From Corydoras sp. C115 (taxonomy: Eukaryota; Chordata; Actinopteri; Siluriformes; Callichthyidae), in contig JAFMOC010000448.1 of the NCBI GenBank assembly GCA_019802505.1, positions 1-64,000 of the forward strand: DNA of 64,000 bases, in the 5' to 3' direction. The notes under the pieces were generated by a model that was not told where the DNA came from, ran no database searches, and worked only from the letters and a program-made list of their open reading frames with translations. Positions within the stretch are counted from its first letter, which is position 1. Every line of letters starts with the position of its first letter. Both the position numbers and the translations under genes were made by a program. Shown one piece after another: positions 32,382-45,640 of this stretch.

Positions 32382-34274
32382 TGGAAATGCTGGACCTTCA
32401 GTCAGGGAAATGCTGGACTTCAGTCAGGGAAATGCTGGACCTTCAGTCAGGGAAATGCTGGACTTCAGTCAGGGAAATGCTGGACCTTCAGTCAGGGAAA
32501 TGCTGGACTTCAGTCAGGGAAATGCTGGACCTTCAGTCAGGGAAATGCTGGACTTCAGTCAGGGAAATGCTGGACCTTCAGTCAGGGAAATGCTGGACTT
32601 CAGTCAGGGAAATGCTGGACTTTAGTCAGGGAAATGCTGGACTTCAGTCAGGGAAATGCTGGACCATCAGTCAGGGAAATGCTGGACTTCAGTCAGGGAA
32701 ATGCTGGACCTTAAGTCAGGGAAATGCTGGACCTTCAGTCAGGGAAATGCTGGACTTCAGTCAGGGAAATGCTGGACTTTAGTCAGGGAAATGCTGGACT
32801 TCAGTCAGGGAAATGCTGGACCTTCAGTCAGGGAGATGCTGGACCTTCAGTCAGGGAAATGCTGGACTTTAGTCAGGGAAATGCTGGACCTTCAGTCAGG
32901 GAAATGCTGGACCTTCAGTGAGGGAAATGCTGGACTTTAGTCAGGGAAATGCTGGACCTTCAGTCAGGGAAATGCTGGACTTCAGTCAGGGAAATGCTGG
33001 ACTTTAGTCAGGGAAATGCTGGACCTTCAGTCAGGGAAATGCTGGACTTTAGTCAGGGAAATGCTGGACTTCAGTCAGGGAAATGCTGGACCTTCAGTCA
33101 GGGAAATGCTGGACTTCAGTCAGGGAAATGCTGGACCTTCAGTCAGGGAAATGCTGGACCTTCAGTCAGGGAAATGCTGGACCTTCAGTCAGGGAAATGC
33201 TGGACTTTAGTCAGGGAAATGCTGGACCTTCAGTCAGGGAAATGCTGGACCTTCAGTCAGGGAAATGCTGGACCTTCAGTCAGGGAAATGCTGGACTTTA
33301 GTCAGGGAAATGCTGGACTTCAGTCAGGGAAATGCTGGACTTTAGTCAGGGAAATGCTGGACCTTCAGTCAGGGAAATGCTGGACTTTAGTCAGGGAAAT
33401 GCTGGACCTTCAGTCAGGGAAATGCTGGACTTTAGTCAGGGAAATGCTGGACCTTCAGTCAGGGAAATGCTGGACCTTCAGTCAGGGAAATGCTGGACCT
33501 TCAGTCAGGGAAATGCTGGACTTGAGTCAGGGAAATGCTGGACCTTCAGTCAGGGAAATGCTGGACCTTCAGTCAGGGAAATGCTGGACTTGAGTCAGGG
33601 AAATGCTGGACTTTAGTCAGGGAAATGCTGGACCTTCAGTCAGGGAAATGCTGGACCTTCAGTCAGGGAAATGCTGAACCTTCAGTCAGGGAAATGCTGG
33701 ACCTTCAGTCAGGGAAATGCTGGACCTTCAGTCAGGGAAATGCTGGACCTTCAGTCAGGGAAATGCTGGACTTCAGTTAGGGAAATGCTGGACCTTCAGT
33801 CAGGGAAATGCTGGACTTTAGTCAGGGAAATGCTGGACCTTCAGTCAGGGAAATGCTGGACTTTAGTCAGGGAAATGCTGGACTTTAGTCAGGGAAATGC
33901 TGGACCTTCAGTCAGGGAAATGCTGGACCTTCAGTCAGGGAAATGCTGGACCTTCAGTCAGGGAAATGCTGGACTTTAGTCAGGGAAATGCTGGACCTTC
34001 AGTCAGGGAAATGCTGGACCTTCAGTCAGGGAAATGCTGGACCTTCAGTCAGGGAAATGCTGGACCTTCAGTCAGGGAAATGCTGGACCTTTAGTCAGGG
34101 AAATGCTGGACCTTCAGTCAGGGAAATGCTGGACCTTCAGTCAGGGAAATGCTGGACCTTTAGTCAGGGAAATGCTGGACCTTTAGTCAGGGAAATGCTG
34201 GACCTTCAGTCAGGGAAATGCTGGACCTTCAGTCAGGGAAATGCTGGACCTTTAGTCAGGGAAATGCTGGACTG
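32382..34274. repeat. 22/23-bp minisatellite, about 84 copies
   Basis: The unit GGAAATGCTGGACTTCAGTC plus AG is 22 bp; with one extra C (GGACCTTCAG) it is 23 bp. A third variant has TTTAG. The mix of 22- and 23-bp units rotates the reading frame, so stop-free frames appear in all three phases (LDLQSGKCWT-type repeats). Not a gene. Confidence 0.97.
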
Positions 34275-34761
34275 AAGGCTGTGGTGCTGCTGGGTTTGGT
34301 TCTGTGGGTTCTGTGGGTTTGTATTTAAGGTTCTGATCTTTAGGATTCGTAATGTGGAGGTCAGATCTAACAGACCGATAGCAGAGGACGAGTTTTTCAG
34401 CTTCACACAGGTGTGGACGGGTCAGTCAGTGTGACCTCGAGGACGGGGGGAGGGGAGGGGAGGTGTTCCGCTCACCTCCCGGCAGGGGGGAGAACACAGA
34501 ACGCTTAGCATTCATCCGTCAGGGTGCCGCCGATAATCAGCCAGCGGCGCCATCCATCAGGCCGCCCGCCCATCACACACTGTTTTCAGACCGCGCTGCA
34601 TCCTGCTTTAAAAATCAGATGAACGGAAACAGGAAGTCGATGTGGAAGAGGAGGAGTTTCAGCTCCAATTAACATTTTCAAGAAAAACTAATGTGAATGT
34701 TAATCATGTCGTCCAGGGTTCTGATCAGGGTTCTGTCATTAGTCAACATTATTATCTCAGG
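34275..34761. other. Unique DNA with conserved-looking stretch
   Basis: 34490-34710 (ATTCATCCGTCAGGGTGCCG, TTTAAAAATCAGATGAACGG, CAGCTCCAATTAACATTTTC) has the look of a conserved element. A GGGGA run lies at 34444-34462. No exon recognised. Confidence 0.25.
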
Positions 34762-35383
34762 GTGTGTGTGTGTGTGAGTGTGTGTGTGAGTGTGTGTGAT
34801 GTTGTGTGAGTGTGTGTGTATGTGTGTGTGTGTGTGATGTTGTGTGAGTCAGTGTGTGTGTGTGTCTGATGTTGTGTGTGTGTGTGTCTGATGTTGTGTG
34901 TGTGTGTGTGTAATGTTGTGTGTGATGTTGTGTGATGTTGTGTGAGTCAGTGTGTGTGTGTATGTGTGTGTGTGTGTGTGATGTTGTGTGAGTCAGTGTG
35001 AGTGTGTGTGTCTGATGTTGTGTGTGTGTGTGTAATGTTGTGTGTGATGTGTGTGTGTGAGTGTGTGTATGATGTTGTGTGAGTCAGTGTGAGTGTGTGT
35101 GTCTGATGTTGTGTGTGTGTGTGTGATGTTGTGTGTGATGTTGTGTGAGTCAGTGTGAGTGTGTGTGTCTGATGTTGTGTGTGTGTGTGTGATGTTGTGT
35201 GTGATGTTGTGTGTGTGTGTGATGTTGTGTGTGTGTGTGAGTCAGTGTGAGTGTGTGTGTCTGATGTTGTGTGTGTGTGTAATGTTGTGTGTGATGTGTA
35301 TGTGTGAGTGTGTGTATGATGTTGTGTGAGTCAGTGTGTGTGTGTGTGTGTGTGTGATGTGTGTGTGATGTGTGTGTGTGTGA

Positions 35384-35423
<40 letters not shown>

Positions 35424-35544
35424 AGATGTGTGAGTGTGTGTGTGTGTGTGATGTGTGTGTGTGTGTGTGTGTGTGAGTGTGTGTGATGTGTGTGTGTGTG
35501 TGTGTGATGTTGTGTGTGTGTGTGTATGTGTGTGTGTGTGAGAT

Positions 35545-35581
<37 letters not shown>

Positions 35582-35582
35582 T
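34762..35582. repeat. Complex GT-rich array, 0.8 kb
   Basis: GT runs punctuated by GATGTTGTGTG, GAGTCAGTGTGAG and CTGATGTTG modules. A module of roughly 75-150 bp (GAGTCAGTGTGAGTGTGTGT then CTGATGTTG) recurs several times between 34930 and 35290. Confidence 0.93.
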
Positions 35583-35657
35583 GGATGAGAGGGAGTCAGA
35601 TAAAGACAGAAATACAGGAAGGAAAGCAGCTGTCAGGATGAGTGTGGATAACGAGCG

Positions 35658-35880
35658 CAGAGGCACGGGGGGGGGGGGGGGGCACAGGGGGGGAGGCGCA
35701 GGGGGGGGGGCACAGGGGGGGAGGCGCAGGGGGTGAGGCGCAGGGGGGGAGGCGCAGGGGGTGAGGCGCAGGGGGGGAGGCGCAGGGGGTGAGGCGCAGG
35801 GGGTGAGGCGCAGGGGGTGAGGTGCAGTGGGTGAGGCGCAGGGGGTGAGGCGCAGGGGGGGAGGTGCAGGGGGGGGGCGA
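35658..35880. repeat. 14-bp G-rich minisatellite
   Basis: GGCGCAGGGGGTGA and GGCGCAGGGGGGGA units, about 15 copies. They are G-rich on the plus strand with four or more G runs, so G-quadruplexes are possible. Confidence 0.93.
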
Positions 35881-36050
35881 GGGGCGGAGATTCCATCATT
35901 AGTGCAATTTTCACCGAGCGTCTGATATCAAAGCAAACACGAAGGTACGAACATCAGAGAACCGAACCGTCCAACAAACTGAGATTAAGAACATCCAGAA
36001 CATCCAGAACATCCAGAACACCACACCATCATGTATGACAGCATGAGCGG

Positions 36051-36052
<2 letters not shown>

Positions 36053-36120
<68 letters not shown>
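36053..36120. repeat. (GT)n microsatellite
   Basis: 34 uninterrupted GT units. Confidence 0.98.
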
Positions 36121-36122
<2 letters not shown>

Positions 36123-36789
36123 AGTTTCTATCACAAAGATAGAAAAGAGCTGATTGTGAAAGTAAAACAGAACAGAGGAACCTGAAACATTAAGAGAGTT
36201 TTAAAGATAAAGATCCCCCCCCCCCCCGCCGCGCTCAAATACAATCAGACTACATAGGAACAGTTTGGGGAAGGTCCATGAACAAAGGATACAGAACCCT
36301 GACCTCCACTCCCTCCAACCCCCTGCAGGTGATCTAGAACAGAACCTATGAGCCGGGTTCCCTCGTCTAACGGCATCGGTTCTCCGTTCCAGAACAGTGG
36401 ACGCCTTTGCAATCACAGGTACCTCCACCCCTCACCTCTCCATCTGAGCTCAGAGTTGTAACCCTGAAGCAGAACCTGGTGAGCCCCTCGTTCCAGGAAC
36501 TCTAATCAACTTGAGTTTGTTCTTTCTGTAAAGACGACGTGACTCTCAGGGGGTTCGTCCTGCTGTTGTTCCCTCTGCTGGTTCTGAGGGCTCACCATGA
36601 GAACATTGTGAAGTTGCTCTGAACTTGAACTCCACTGAAGGGGACGTCTTTTCATTCAGTCTCTGATTAGATTAAAAGCTTTATCATGTTATAAAGAAAA
36701 ATGAAATTATTTTCTGAACAGTGAGAGCTTTGTTCTGAAATGTCCGTGACATTGAAACATTGAAAATGTCCTCAGAGAGAAACACACTC
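36121..36789. other. Unique DNA, no gene seen
   Basis: Poly-C at 36214-36228. No exon recognised. Confidence 0.4.
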
Positions 36790-36836
36790 ACTGCTGTCTC
36801 ACTGCTGTCTCACTGCTGTCTCACTGCTGTCTCACA
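36790..36836. repeat. 11-bp repeat, 4 copies
   Basis: CTGCTGTCTCA units. Confidence 0.9.
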
Positions 36837-36910
36837 GAAAGAAAGAAAGAACGCTCCAACCTCAGCCTGCGCTTTGGGTTCTTTTTATAAAACAGTTCCT
36901 GAAAATGTTA

Positions 36911-39900
36911 TACATCACTGTGCATTACTGTCACTGTGCATCACTGTACATCACTGTACATCACTGTATATCACTGTACATCACTGTATATCACTGTATA
37001 TCACTGTACATCACTGTACATCACTGTATATCACTGTACATCACTGTACATCACTGTATATCACTGTGCATTACTGTCACTGTGCATCACTGTGCATCAC
37101 TGTACATCACTGTGCATTACTGTACATCACTGTACATCACTGTGCATTACTGTACATCACTGTACATCACTGTGCATCACTGTACATCACTGTACATCAC
37201 TGTGCATTACTGTCACTGTACATCACTGTGCATCACTGTGCATCACTGTACATCACTGTGCATTACTGTCACTGTGCATCACTGTGCATTACTGTCACTG
37301 TACATCACTGTGCATCACTGTGCATCACTGTATATCACTGTACATCACTGTACATCACTGTCACTGTACATCACTGTACATCACTGTGCATCACTGTGCA
37401 TCACTGTATATCACTGTATATCACTGTACATCACTGTCACTGTACATCACTGTACATCACTGTGCATCACTGTACATCACTGTACATCACTGTACATCAC
37501 TGTGCATCGCTGTACATCACTGTGCATCACTGTACATCACTGTACATCACTGTACATCACTGTACATCACTGTGCATCGCTGTACATCACTGTACATCAC
37601 TGTACATCACTGTGCATCACTGTGCATCACTGTACATCACTGTACATCACTGTACATCACTGTCACTGTGCATCACTGTATGTCACTGTACATCACTGTA
37701 CATCACTGTGCATCACTGTACATCACTGTGCATCACTGTCACTGTACATCACTGTACATCACTGTGCATCACTGTGCATCACTGTACATCACTGTGCATC
37801 ACTGTACATCACTGTGCATCACTGTCACTGTGCATCACTGTACATCACTGTGCATCACTGTGCATCACTGTACATCACTGTACATCACTGTGCATCACTG
37901 TACATCACTGTACATCACTGTGCATCACTGTACATCACTGTACATCACTGTGCATCACTGTGCATTACTGTCACTGTGCATCACTGTGCATTACTGTCAC
38001 TGTACATCACTGTGCATCACTGTACATCACTGTACATCACTGTGCATTACTGTCACTGTGCATCACTGTGCATCACTGTCACTGTACATCACTGTGCATC
38101 ACTGTACATCACTGTACATCACTGTGCATTACTGTCACTGTGCATCACTGTGCATTACTGTCACTGTACATCACTGTGCATCACTGTGCATCACTGTATA
38201 TCACTGTACATCACTGTACATCACTGTCACTGTACATCACTGTACATCACTGTGCATCACTGTGCATCACTGTATATCACTGTATATCACTGTACATCAC
38301 TGTCACTGTACATCACTGTACATCACTGTCACTGTACATCACTGTACATCACTGTACATCACTGTGCATCACTGTATATCACTGTACATCACTGTACATC
38401 ACTGTACATCACTGTGCATCGCTGTACATCACTGTGCATCACTGTACATCACTGTACATCACTGTGCATCACTGTCACTGTACATCACTGTGCATCACTG
38501 TGCATCACTGTGCATCACTGTACATCACTGTCACTGTGCATCACTGTATGTCACTGTACATCACTGTACATCACTGTGCATCACTGTGCATCACTGTGCA
38601 TCACTGTACATCACTGTGCATCACTGTCACTGTACATCACTGTACATCACTGTGCATCACTGTGCATCACTGTGCATCACTGTCACTGTGCATCACTGTA
38701 CATCACTGTACATCACTGTGCATCACTGTGCATTACTGTGCATCACTGTACATCACTGTACATCACTGTGCATCACTGTACATCACTGTACATCACTGTC
38801 ACTGTGCATCACTGTATGTCACTGTACATCACTGTACATCACTGTGCATCACTGTGCATCACTGTCACTGTACATCACTGTGCATCACTGTGCATCACTG
38901 TCACTGTATATCACTGTGCATCATTGTACATCACTGTGCATCACTGTACATCACTGTGCATCACTGTGCATTACTGTCACTGTACATCACTGTGCATCAC
39001 TGTGCATCACTGTACATCACTGTGCATCACTGTACATCACTGTCACTGTACATCACTGTGCATCACTGTCACTGTACATCACTGTGCATCACTGTACATC
39101 ACTGTACATCACTGTGCATCACTGTACATCACTGTCACTGTACATCACTGTGCATCATTGTGCATCACTGTGCATCACTGTACATCACTGTCACTGTGCA
39201 TCACTGTCACTGTACATCACTGTGCATCACTGTGCATCACTGTCACTGTATATCACTGTGCATCACTGTACATCACTGTGCATCACTGTGCATCACTGTA
39301 CATCACTGTCACTGTGCATCACTGTACATCACTGTGCATCACTGTGCATCACTGTACATCACTGTCACTGTGCATCACTGTATGTCACTGTACATCACTG
39401 TACATCACTGTGCATCACTGTGCATCACTGTACATCACTGTACATCACTGTGCATCACTGTGCATCACTGTGCATCACTGTACATCACTGTGCATCACTG
39501 TACATCACTGTGCATCACTGTCACTGTGCATCACTGTGCATCACTGTACATCACTGTACATCACTGTGCATCACTGTGCATCACTGTACATCACTGTGCA
39601 TCACTGTACATCACTGTACATCACTGTACATCACTGTGCATCACTGTACATCACTGTACATCACTGTCACTGTGCATCACTGTATGTCACTGTACATCAC
39701 TGTACATCACTGTACATCACTGTGCATCACTGTGCATCACTGTACATCACTGTCACTGTACATCACTGTGCATCACTGTGCATCACTGTCACTGTATATC
39801 ACTGTGCATCACTGTACATCACTGTGCATCACTGTACATCACTGTGCATCACTGTGCATTACTGTACATCACTGTGCATCACTGTACATCACTGTGCATC

Positions 39901-40976
39901 ACTGTACATCACTGTACATCACTGTGCATCACTGTACATCACTGTGCATCACTGTACATCACTGTGCATCACTGTACATCACTGTCACTGTACATCACTG
40001 TGCATCACTGTGCATCACTGTCACTGTACATCACTGTGCATCACTGTGCATAACTGTACATCACTGTGCATCACTGTACATCACTGTCACTGTACATTAC
40101 TGTGCATCATTGTGCATCACTGTACATCACTGTCACTGTGCATCACTGTGCATCACTGTCACTGTACATCACTGTGCATCACTGTGCATCACTGTCACTG
40201 TATATCACTGTGCATCACTGTACATCACTGTGCATCACTGTGCATTACTGTACATCACTGTACATCACTGTGCATCACTGTGCATCACTGTACATCACTG
40301 TACATCACTGTGCATCACTGTACATCACTGTGCATCACTGTACATCACTGTGCATTACTGTCACTGTGCATCACTATCACTGTACATCACTGTGCATCAC
40401 TGTACATCACTGTGCATCACTGTATATCACTGTCACTGTACATCACTGTGCATCACTGTATATCACTGTCACTGTACATCACTGTGCATCACTGTATATC
40501 ACTGTCACTGTACATCACTGTCACTGTACATCACTGTACATCACTGTATATCACTGTCACTGTACATCACTGTACATCACTGTCACTGTACATCACTGTG
40601 CATTACTGTGCATCACTGTGCATCACTGTACATCACTGTGCATCACTGTGCATTACTGTACATCACTGTACATCACTGTATATCACTGTCACTGTACATC
40701 ACTGTGCATCACTGTACATCACTGTCACTGTACATCACTGTGCATCACTGTACATCACTGTACATCACTGTCACTGTACATCACTGTACATCACTGTCAC
40801 TGTACATCACTGTACATCACTGTACATCACTGTCACTGTGCATCACTGTCACTGTACATCACTGTACATCACTGTCACTGTACATCACTGTACATCACTG
40901 TCACTGTACATCACTGTACATCACTGTCACTGTGCATCACTGTCACTGTAAATCACTGTGCATCACTGTATATCAC
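36911..40976. repeat. 10/16-bp satellite-like array, 4.07 kb
   Basis: The basic unit is TACATCACTG (10 bp) with variants TGCATCACTG, TATATCACTG, TGCATTACTG and TATGTCACTG. A 16-bp version carries an extra CACTGT (CATCACTGTCACTGTA). There is no stop codon in any plus frame over most of the 4 kb, so three overlapping frames of 1097, 1348 and 1370 codons arise, all Tyr/Ile/Thr/Val/His/Cys repeats. There is no signal peptide, domain or codon bias; they are not genes. Confidence 0.97.
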
Positions 40977-42793
40977 AGCCTGTCAGAAGCTGTTAGGAAC
41001 ATTTTTCATGCTGAACAGTGTGAGGGAACTCAGAACTCATCCAGGTGACGTAGCGAGGTTACGCACAGCCCTCATACTGACTCTAAATGAAGAAAGTTTT
41101 ATATTAATGCTGGTTTTACATGAACAACCCCACGGCTGTCCACTGGATTCATCACTGAGCTGAAGCTGATGGGTGAATGATCATTGGGTCGTATTTATTC
41201 CTCCGGTCCAGTGACAGCGAGCGAATAATGAAGCTACATCTGTGGAAAACCTGCTGAACGATGAGAATGAGGTACATTTCTGTACTGAGTGGAACATCGA
41301 TAGAACTTCAGTCAATGCTGAACTCATTTCCATCCTGAGACGTGTTTACTGCCGAGGAGGACGAGGAGGAGGTCAACTCTCTGCATCACCACTGAATTAT
41401 ACATTTAAAGGTGATGCATTTTTCAACACAGGTGATAAATATGAGTTCTAACAAGGTTCTCTGAATGGTTAAGAGCTCTGCGCTGTTGAAGAAGGTCGAG
41501 GTTCTACTCTAACTCCACAGCTAATGTAGAAACAGATCCGTCCGCTCTGTCGGTTTGGAGATAATGAGGAACTCGCTTCACTGTGGAACTGTGATGATCA
41601 ATCAGAGTTCCTGACTCAGACCCAGTGTGAGAACACTGAAGATCATTTAAACCATAAACTACACGCTGGTCATCTGAAATCCCCCAGGTGAGAACGTCTG
41701 CATGTCGGACCTGCGATGGACTCCATCTCTGAACAGCACCAGTGCTTTGGAACGTGAATAAGGTGTTAGTTTATGACATCATCATGTGGACGAGCATACA
41801 CACTTCATCTTCATCTTCATCTTCATCTTATTCAGGACATTAATATTATACACAGAATCTGACATCACTGAGGGTCAGCAGGTCCGGGGATGGGATCAGA
41901 TCCTGAGTCGTTGTTTTTTGTGAGGATGTGCTGTTATAAAGCCAACGCTTCAGCTGTGTGTTCAGAATGTGCTAAATGAAGACAGAGAACCCAGACCCAG
42001 TCAGGTCAGCCATCCCACTGCTGATGGAACTGTAAGCAGAGCAGTTTAAATCCAGGTGTAAACCATGGCCCCTGTCCTGCTGTGACTGCACAGACGAGCG
42101 CCTGATCACCGCCTGGAATTAACAGGTTAAACTTGAGAAGCTCCTCTTTGATTTTAGTTTGGAACATTGTGCTCTGCTGTCAGGTCCAGATGATTAGATG
42201 ATTAGATGATTGGATTTCTTTGTATTGATGGTAATCGGTGTCCGTGTAAAAGATCAGTCAGCGCTGTGAGTCTCATGTTCCCCGCAGCTGATTCCGTTCA
42301 CTCGTATTCATTCTGTTTATCTGCTCGCCGTCTCTCTGGTTTAGAGTTCTCGTCATGCTTTCAGCTCTGTTCAGAAATCAGATTGCTTTGGTCTCATCTG
42401 TGTCCTGTTCTACAGAACCTGGTAGAACCTTGAGTGTACGACAATAAGGAAGCAACATTTCATTCACAGATAAATAAACGATATTTTTCCATTTTGCATC
42501 TACATGTTGCTCAGCGTGCAGAGTCAGCGCTGACACAACAGCCAACATTCTCTTTACACTGGTGGCTTATGACCTGACAGGACACTGTAATTATGGATTC
42601 CACTGAAATCAAACAGCAAAGTCAGCAATTCACATTCACCAACAGTGAAGTTTACCAAAGAATCAGGTCTGTAACCAGGGAGACCATTCACCTGCTGATG
42701 CTCCTCACCACAACCTCCGTGTAACAGTCTGTAAGTGGTTTGGGTGTGATGGCCTGAATTGATGGTAATATGTGTATTTTCCCTTAGGTTAGG

Positions 42794-42795
<2 letters not shown>
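40977..42795. other. Unique DNA between array and promoter block
   Basis: Small (CATCTT)n at 41806-41829 and GATGATTA triplication at 42189-42210. 42060-42540 includes an A/T-rich conserved-looking stretch. No exon recognised. Confidence 0.4.

Positions 42796-42849
<54 letters not shown>
42796..42849. repeat. (CA)n microsatellite
   Basis: About 27 CA units. Confidence 0.97.
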
Positions 42850-42851
<2 letters not shown>

Positions 42852-43139
42852 CACCCAGGATCCAGAAACCCACACATCTGTTGTGTTTATCTTGAGTCTG
42901 ACCTCAGGGCCGTTCTGATCTTATTGATTGTGATAATGATGCCGCTGCAGTCACCACCAACCAAAACATCACAACTGAGTCATATACAATACACTATTTT
43001 ATAAATATATATGATTTTTTTGCCACTGAATATTTTTATGAATGTTATAGACTTTGTCCTCGCGGGGGTCATATCAAACGCTTCATATAAGCCTCGGTGT
43101 TGATCAGTGAAGATGTTTGAATAAATTCTGCTCTTTAAT

Positions 43140-43400
43140 GGATGTTTTTGGATGGCGGCTGTATTCTGAGCGCATCCGCGGTGCGCATGCGCAGAGCGAC
43201 CTCCCAGACGGCCGTGCCCGCGCGCGCACAGAGGAGCGAGCGCGCGCCGCGCGGTGCACGAGAGAGCGCGAGCTCCCGGGTCCTCCAGCCTTTCATCTGA
43301 CCGACAGACGCACCGCCACGAGCGCGCGGCGGCACGGATCAAAGAGAAACGCTCAGGACAACCAAATATAAACGCGCCGCAACCCGGGCCAGCGCGCGTG
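43140..43400 (+). promoter_or_regulatory. CpG-island promoter, candidate wscd1 promoter
   Basis: A sharp switch from A/T-rich DNA to a CpG-dense block. It has a perfect NRF1 palindrome TGCGCATGCGCA at 43182-43193, a YY1-type GATGGCGGC at 43151-43159 and dense GCGCGC words to about 43398. This is the only strong CpG-island promoter-like block in the window outside satellite arrays. The plus orientation and link to wscd1 are inferred from the downstream donor and the gene 20 kb away. The island could also drive a minus-strand transcript. Confidence 0.6.
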
Positions 43401-43401
43401 A

Positions 43402-43432
<31 letters not shown>

Positions 43433-43500
43433 TGTGTGTATGTGAGAGAGAGAAAGAGAGAGAGAGTGTGTGTATGTGAGAGAGAGAAAGAGAGAGAGAG

Positions 43501-43548
<48 letters not shown>

Positions 43549-43620
43549 CGAGAGTGTGTGTGTGTGTGTGAGTGCGCTCCTTACGCAGCATCCAATACAA
43601 TCTGCTTATTAATAACGAAG
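43195..43620 (+). other. Candidate noncoding exon 1 ending at a strong splice donor
   Basis: GAAG|GTAAGAAAC at 43620/43621 is an excellent 5' splice site. A weaker alternative is GTGAGT at 43398. No long ATG-started frame lies between, which fits a 5' untranslated exon. The transcription start is not determined, so the left coordinate is approximate. 43400-43570 within it is a GT/GA microsatellite. Confidence 0.4.
43402..43571. repeat. Mixed GT/GA microsatellite
   Basis: Alternating blocks of GTGTGT and GAGAGA; it would lie in the 5' leader if the longer exon 1 is right. Confidence 0.95.
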
Positions 43621-43630
43621 GTAAGAAACA

Positions 43631-43631
<1 letters not shown>

Positions 43632-43681
<50 letters not shown>

Positions 43682-43682
43682 A
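43632..43682. repeat. (ATT)n microsatellite
   Basis: About 16 ATT units, 12 bp after the candidate donor. Confidence 0.97.
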
Positions 43683-43849
43683 ACACTCATTAGCCCGCTG
43701 TTGTGAAACTACAGGTCGTAAAGCAGACTTTAATTATAACCTACTTTCCGGAGGTTTGATGTCTTCTGTTAGGTTTCTAACTTTTTCTCTGTTATAATTA
43801 TATTATATTATAAATTTATTTATGTTGTCATTGTTAGTATTTCCGGGCT

Positions 43850-45541
43850 GTGTGTATTTAATGTGGTGGTATTTATTGTGTGTATTTAATGTAGTGGTAT
43901 TTATTGTGCGTATTTAATGTGGTGGTATTTATTGTGCGTATTTAATGTGGTGGTATTTATTGTGCGTATTTAATGTGGTGGTATTTATTGTGTGTATTTA
44001 ATGTGGTGGTATTTATTGTGCGTATTTAATGTGGTGGTATTTGTGTGTATTTAATGTGGTGGTATTTATTGTGTGTATTTGATGTGGTGGTATTTATTGT
44101 GTGTATTTAATGTGGTGGTATTTATTGTGTGTATTTAATGTGGTGGTATTTATTGTGTGTATTTAATGTGGTGGTATTTATTGTGTGTATTTAATGTGGT
44201 GGTATTTATTGTGTGTATTTAATGTGGTGGTATTTATTGTGTGTATTTAATGTAGTGGTATTTATTGTGCGTATTTAATGTGGTGGTATTTGTGTGTATT
44301 TAATGTGGTGGTATTTATTGTGTGTATTTGATGTGGTGGTATTTATTGTGCGTATTTAATGTGGTGGTATTTATTGTGTGTATTTAATGTGGTGGTATTT
44401 ATTGTGTGTATTTAATGTGGTGGTATTTATTGTGCGTATTTAATGTGGTGGTATTTATTGTGTGTATTTAATGTGGTGGTATTTATTGTGCGTATTTAAT
44501 GTAGTGGTATTTGTGTGTATTTAATGTGGTGGTATTTATTGTGGGTATTTAATGTGGTGGTATTTATTGTGTGTATTTAATGTGGTGGTATTTGTGTGTA
44601 TTTAATGTGGTGGTATTTATTGTGTGTATTTGATGTGGTGGTATTTATTGTGGGTATTTAATGTGGTGGTATTTGTGTGTATTTAATGTGGTGGTATTTA
44701 TTGTGGGTATTTAATGTAGTGGTATTTATTGTGCGTATTTAATGTGGTGGTATTTGTGTGTATTTAATGTGGTGGTATTTATTGTGTGTATTTGATGTGG
44801 TGGTATTTATTGTGCGTATTTAATGTGGTGGTATTTATTGTGTGTATTTAATGTGGTGGTATTTATTGTGTGTATTTAATGTGGTGGTATTTATTGTGTG
44901 TATTTAATGTGGTGGTATTTATTGTGTGTATTTAATGTGGTGGTATTTGTGTGTATTTAATGTGGTGGTATTTATTGTGTGTATTTAATGTGGTGGTATT
45001 TGTGTGTATTTGATGTGGTGGTATTTATTGTGTGTATTTAATGTGGTGGTATTTATTGTGTGTATTTAATGTGGTGGTATTTATTGTGTGTATTTAATGT
45101 GGTGGTATTTATTGTGGGTATTTAATGTGGTGGTATTTATTGTGTGTATTTAATGTGGTGGTATTTGTGTGTATTTAATGTGGTGGTATTTATTGTGTGT
45201 ATTTAATGTGGTGGTATTTGTGTGTATTTAATGTGGTGGTATTTATTGTGTGTATTTAATGTGGTGGTATTTATTGTGGGTATTTAATGTGGTGGTATTT
45301 ATTGTGGGTATTTAATGTGGTGGTATTTATTGTGGGTATTTAATGTGGTGGTATTTATTGTGCGTATTTAATGTGGTGGTATTTATTGTGTGTATTTAAT
45401 GTGGTGGTATTTATTGTGGGTATTTAATGTGGTGGTATTTGTGTGTATTTAATGTGGTGGTATTTATTGTGGGTATTTAATGTGGTGGTATTTATTGTGG
45501 GTATTTAATGTGGTGGTATTTGTGTGTATTTAATGTGGTGG
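43850..45541. repeat. 28/25-bp minisatellite, about 62 copies
   Basis: Long unit: TATTTAATGTGGTGGTATTT plus ATTGTGTG (28 bp). Short unit lacks ATT (25 bp). A single base also toggles among TGTGTG, TGTGCG and TGTGGG. The order of long and short units shows local block duplications. Confidence 0.97.
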
Positions 45542-45640
45542 ATGGCTGTGTGTTTGTATGATTTATAATTCTGTGGTATTAAAGGCAGCTCTGCTGAACT
45601 GAACTCTGGATGTTTTTTTGTGTAACAGTGTTTTGTGTGA

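Noticed and set aside
36760..41163. Four overlapping giant open frames (365-1370 codons)
   Set aside because: They are translations of a stop-free 10/16-bp tandem unit in all three frames, with no domain, start context or codon bias.
42980..43690. 236-codon minus-strand frame across the CpG island
   Set aside because: Composed of ATT, GT and GA microsatellites plus CpG-island sequence; no domain or start support.
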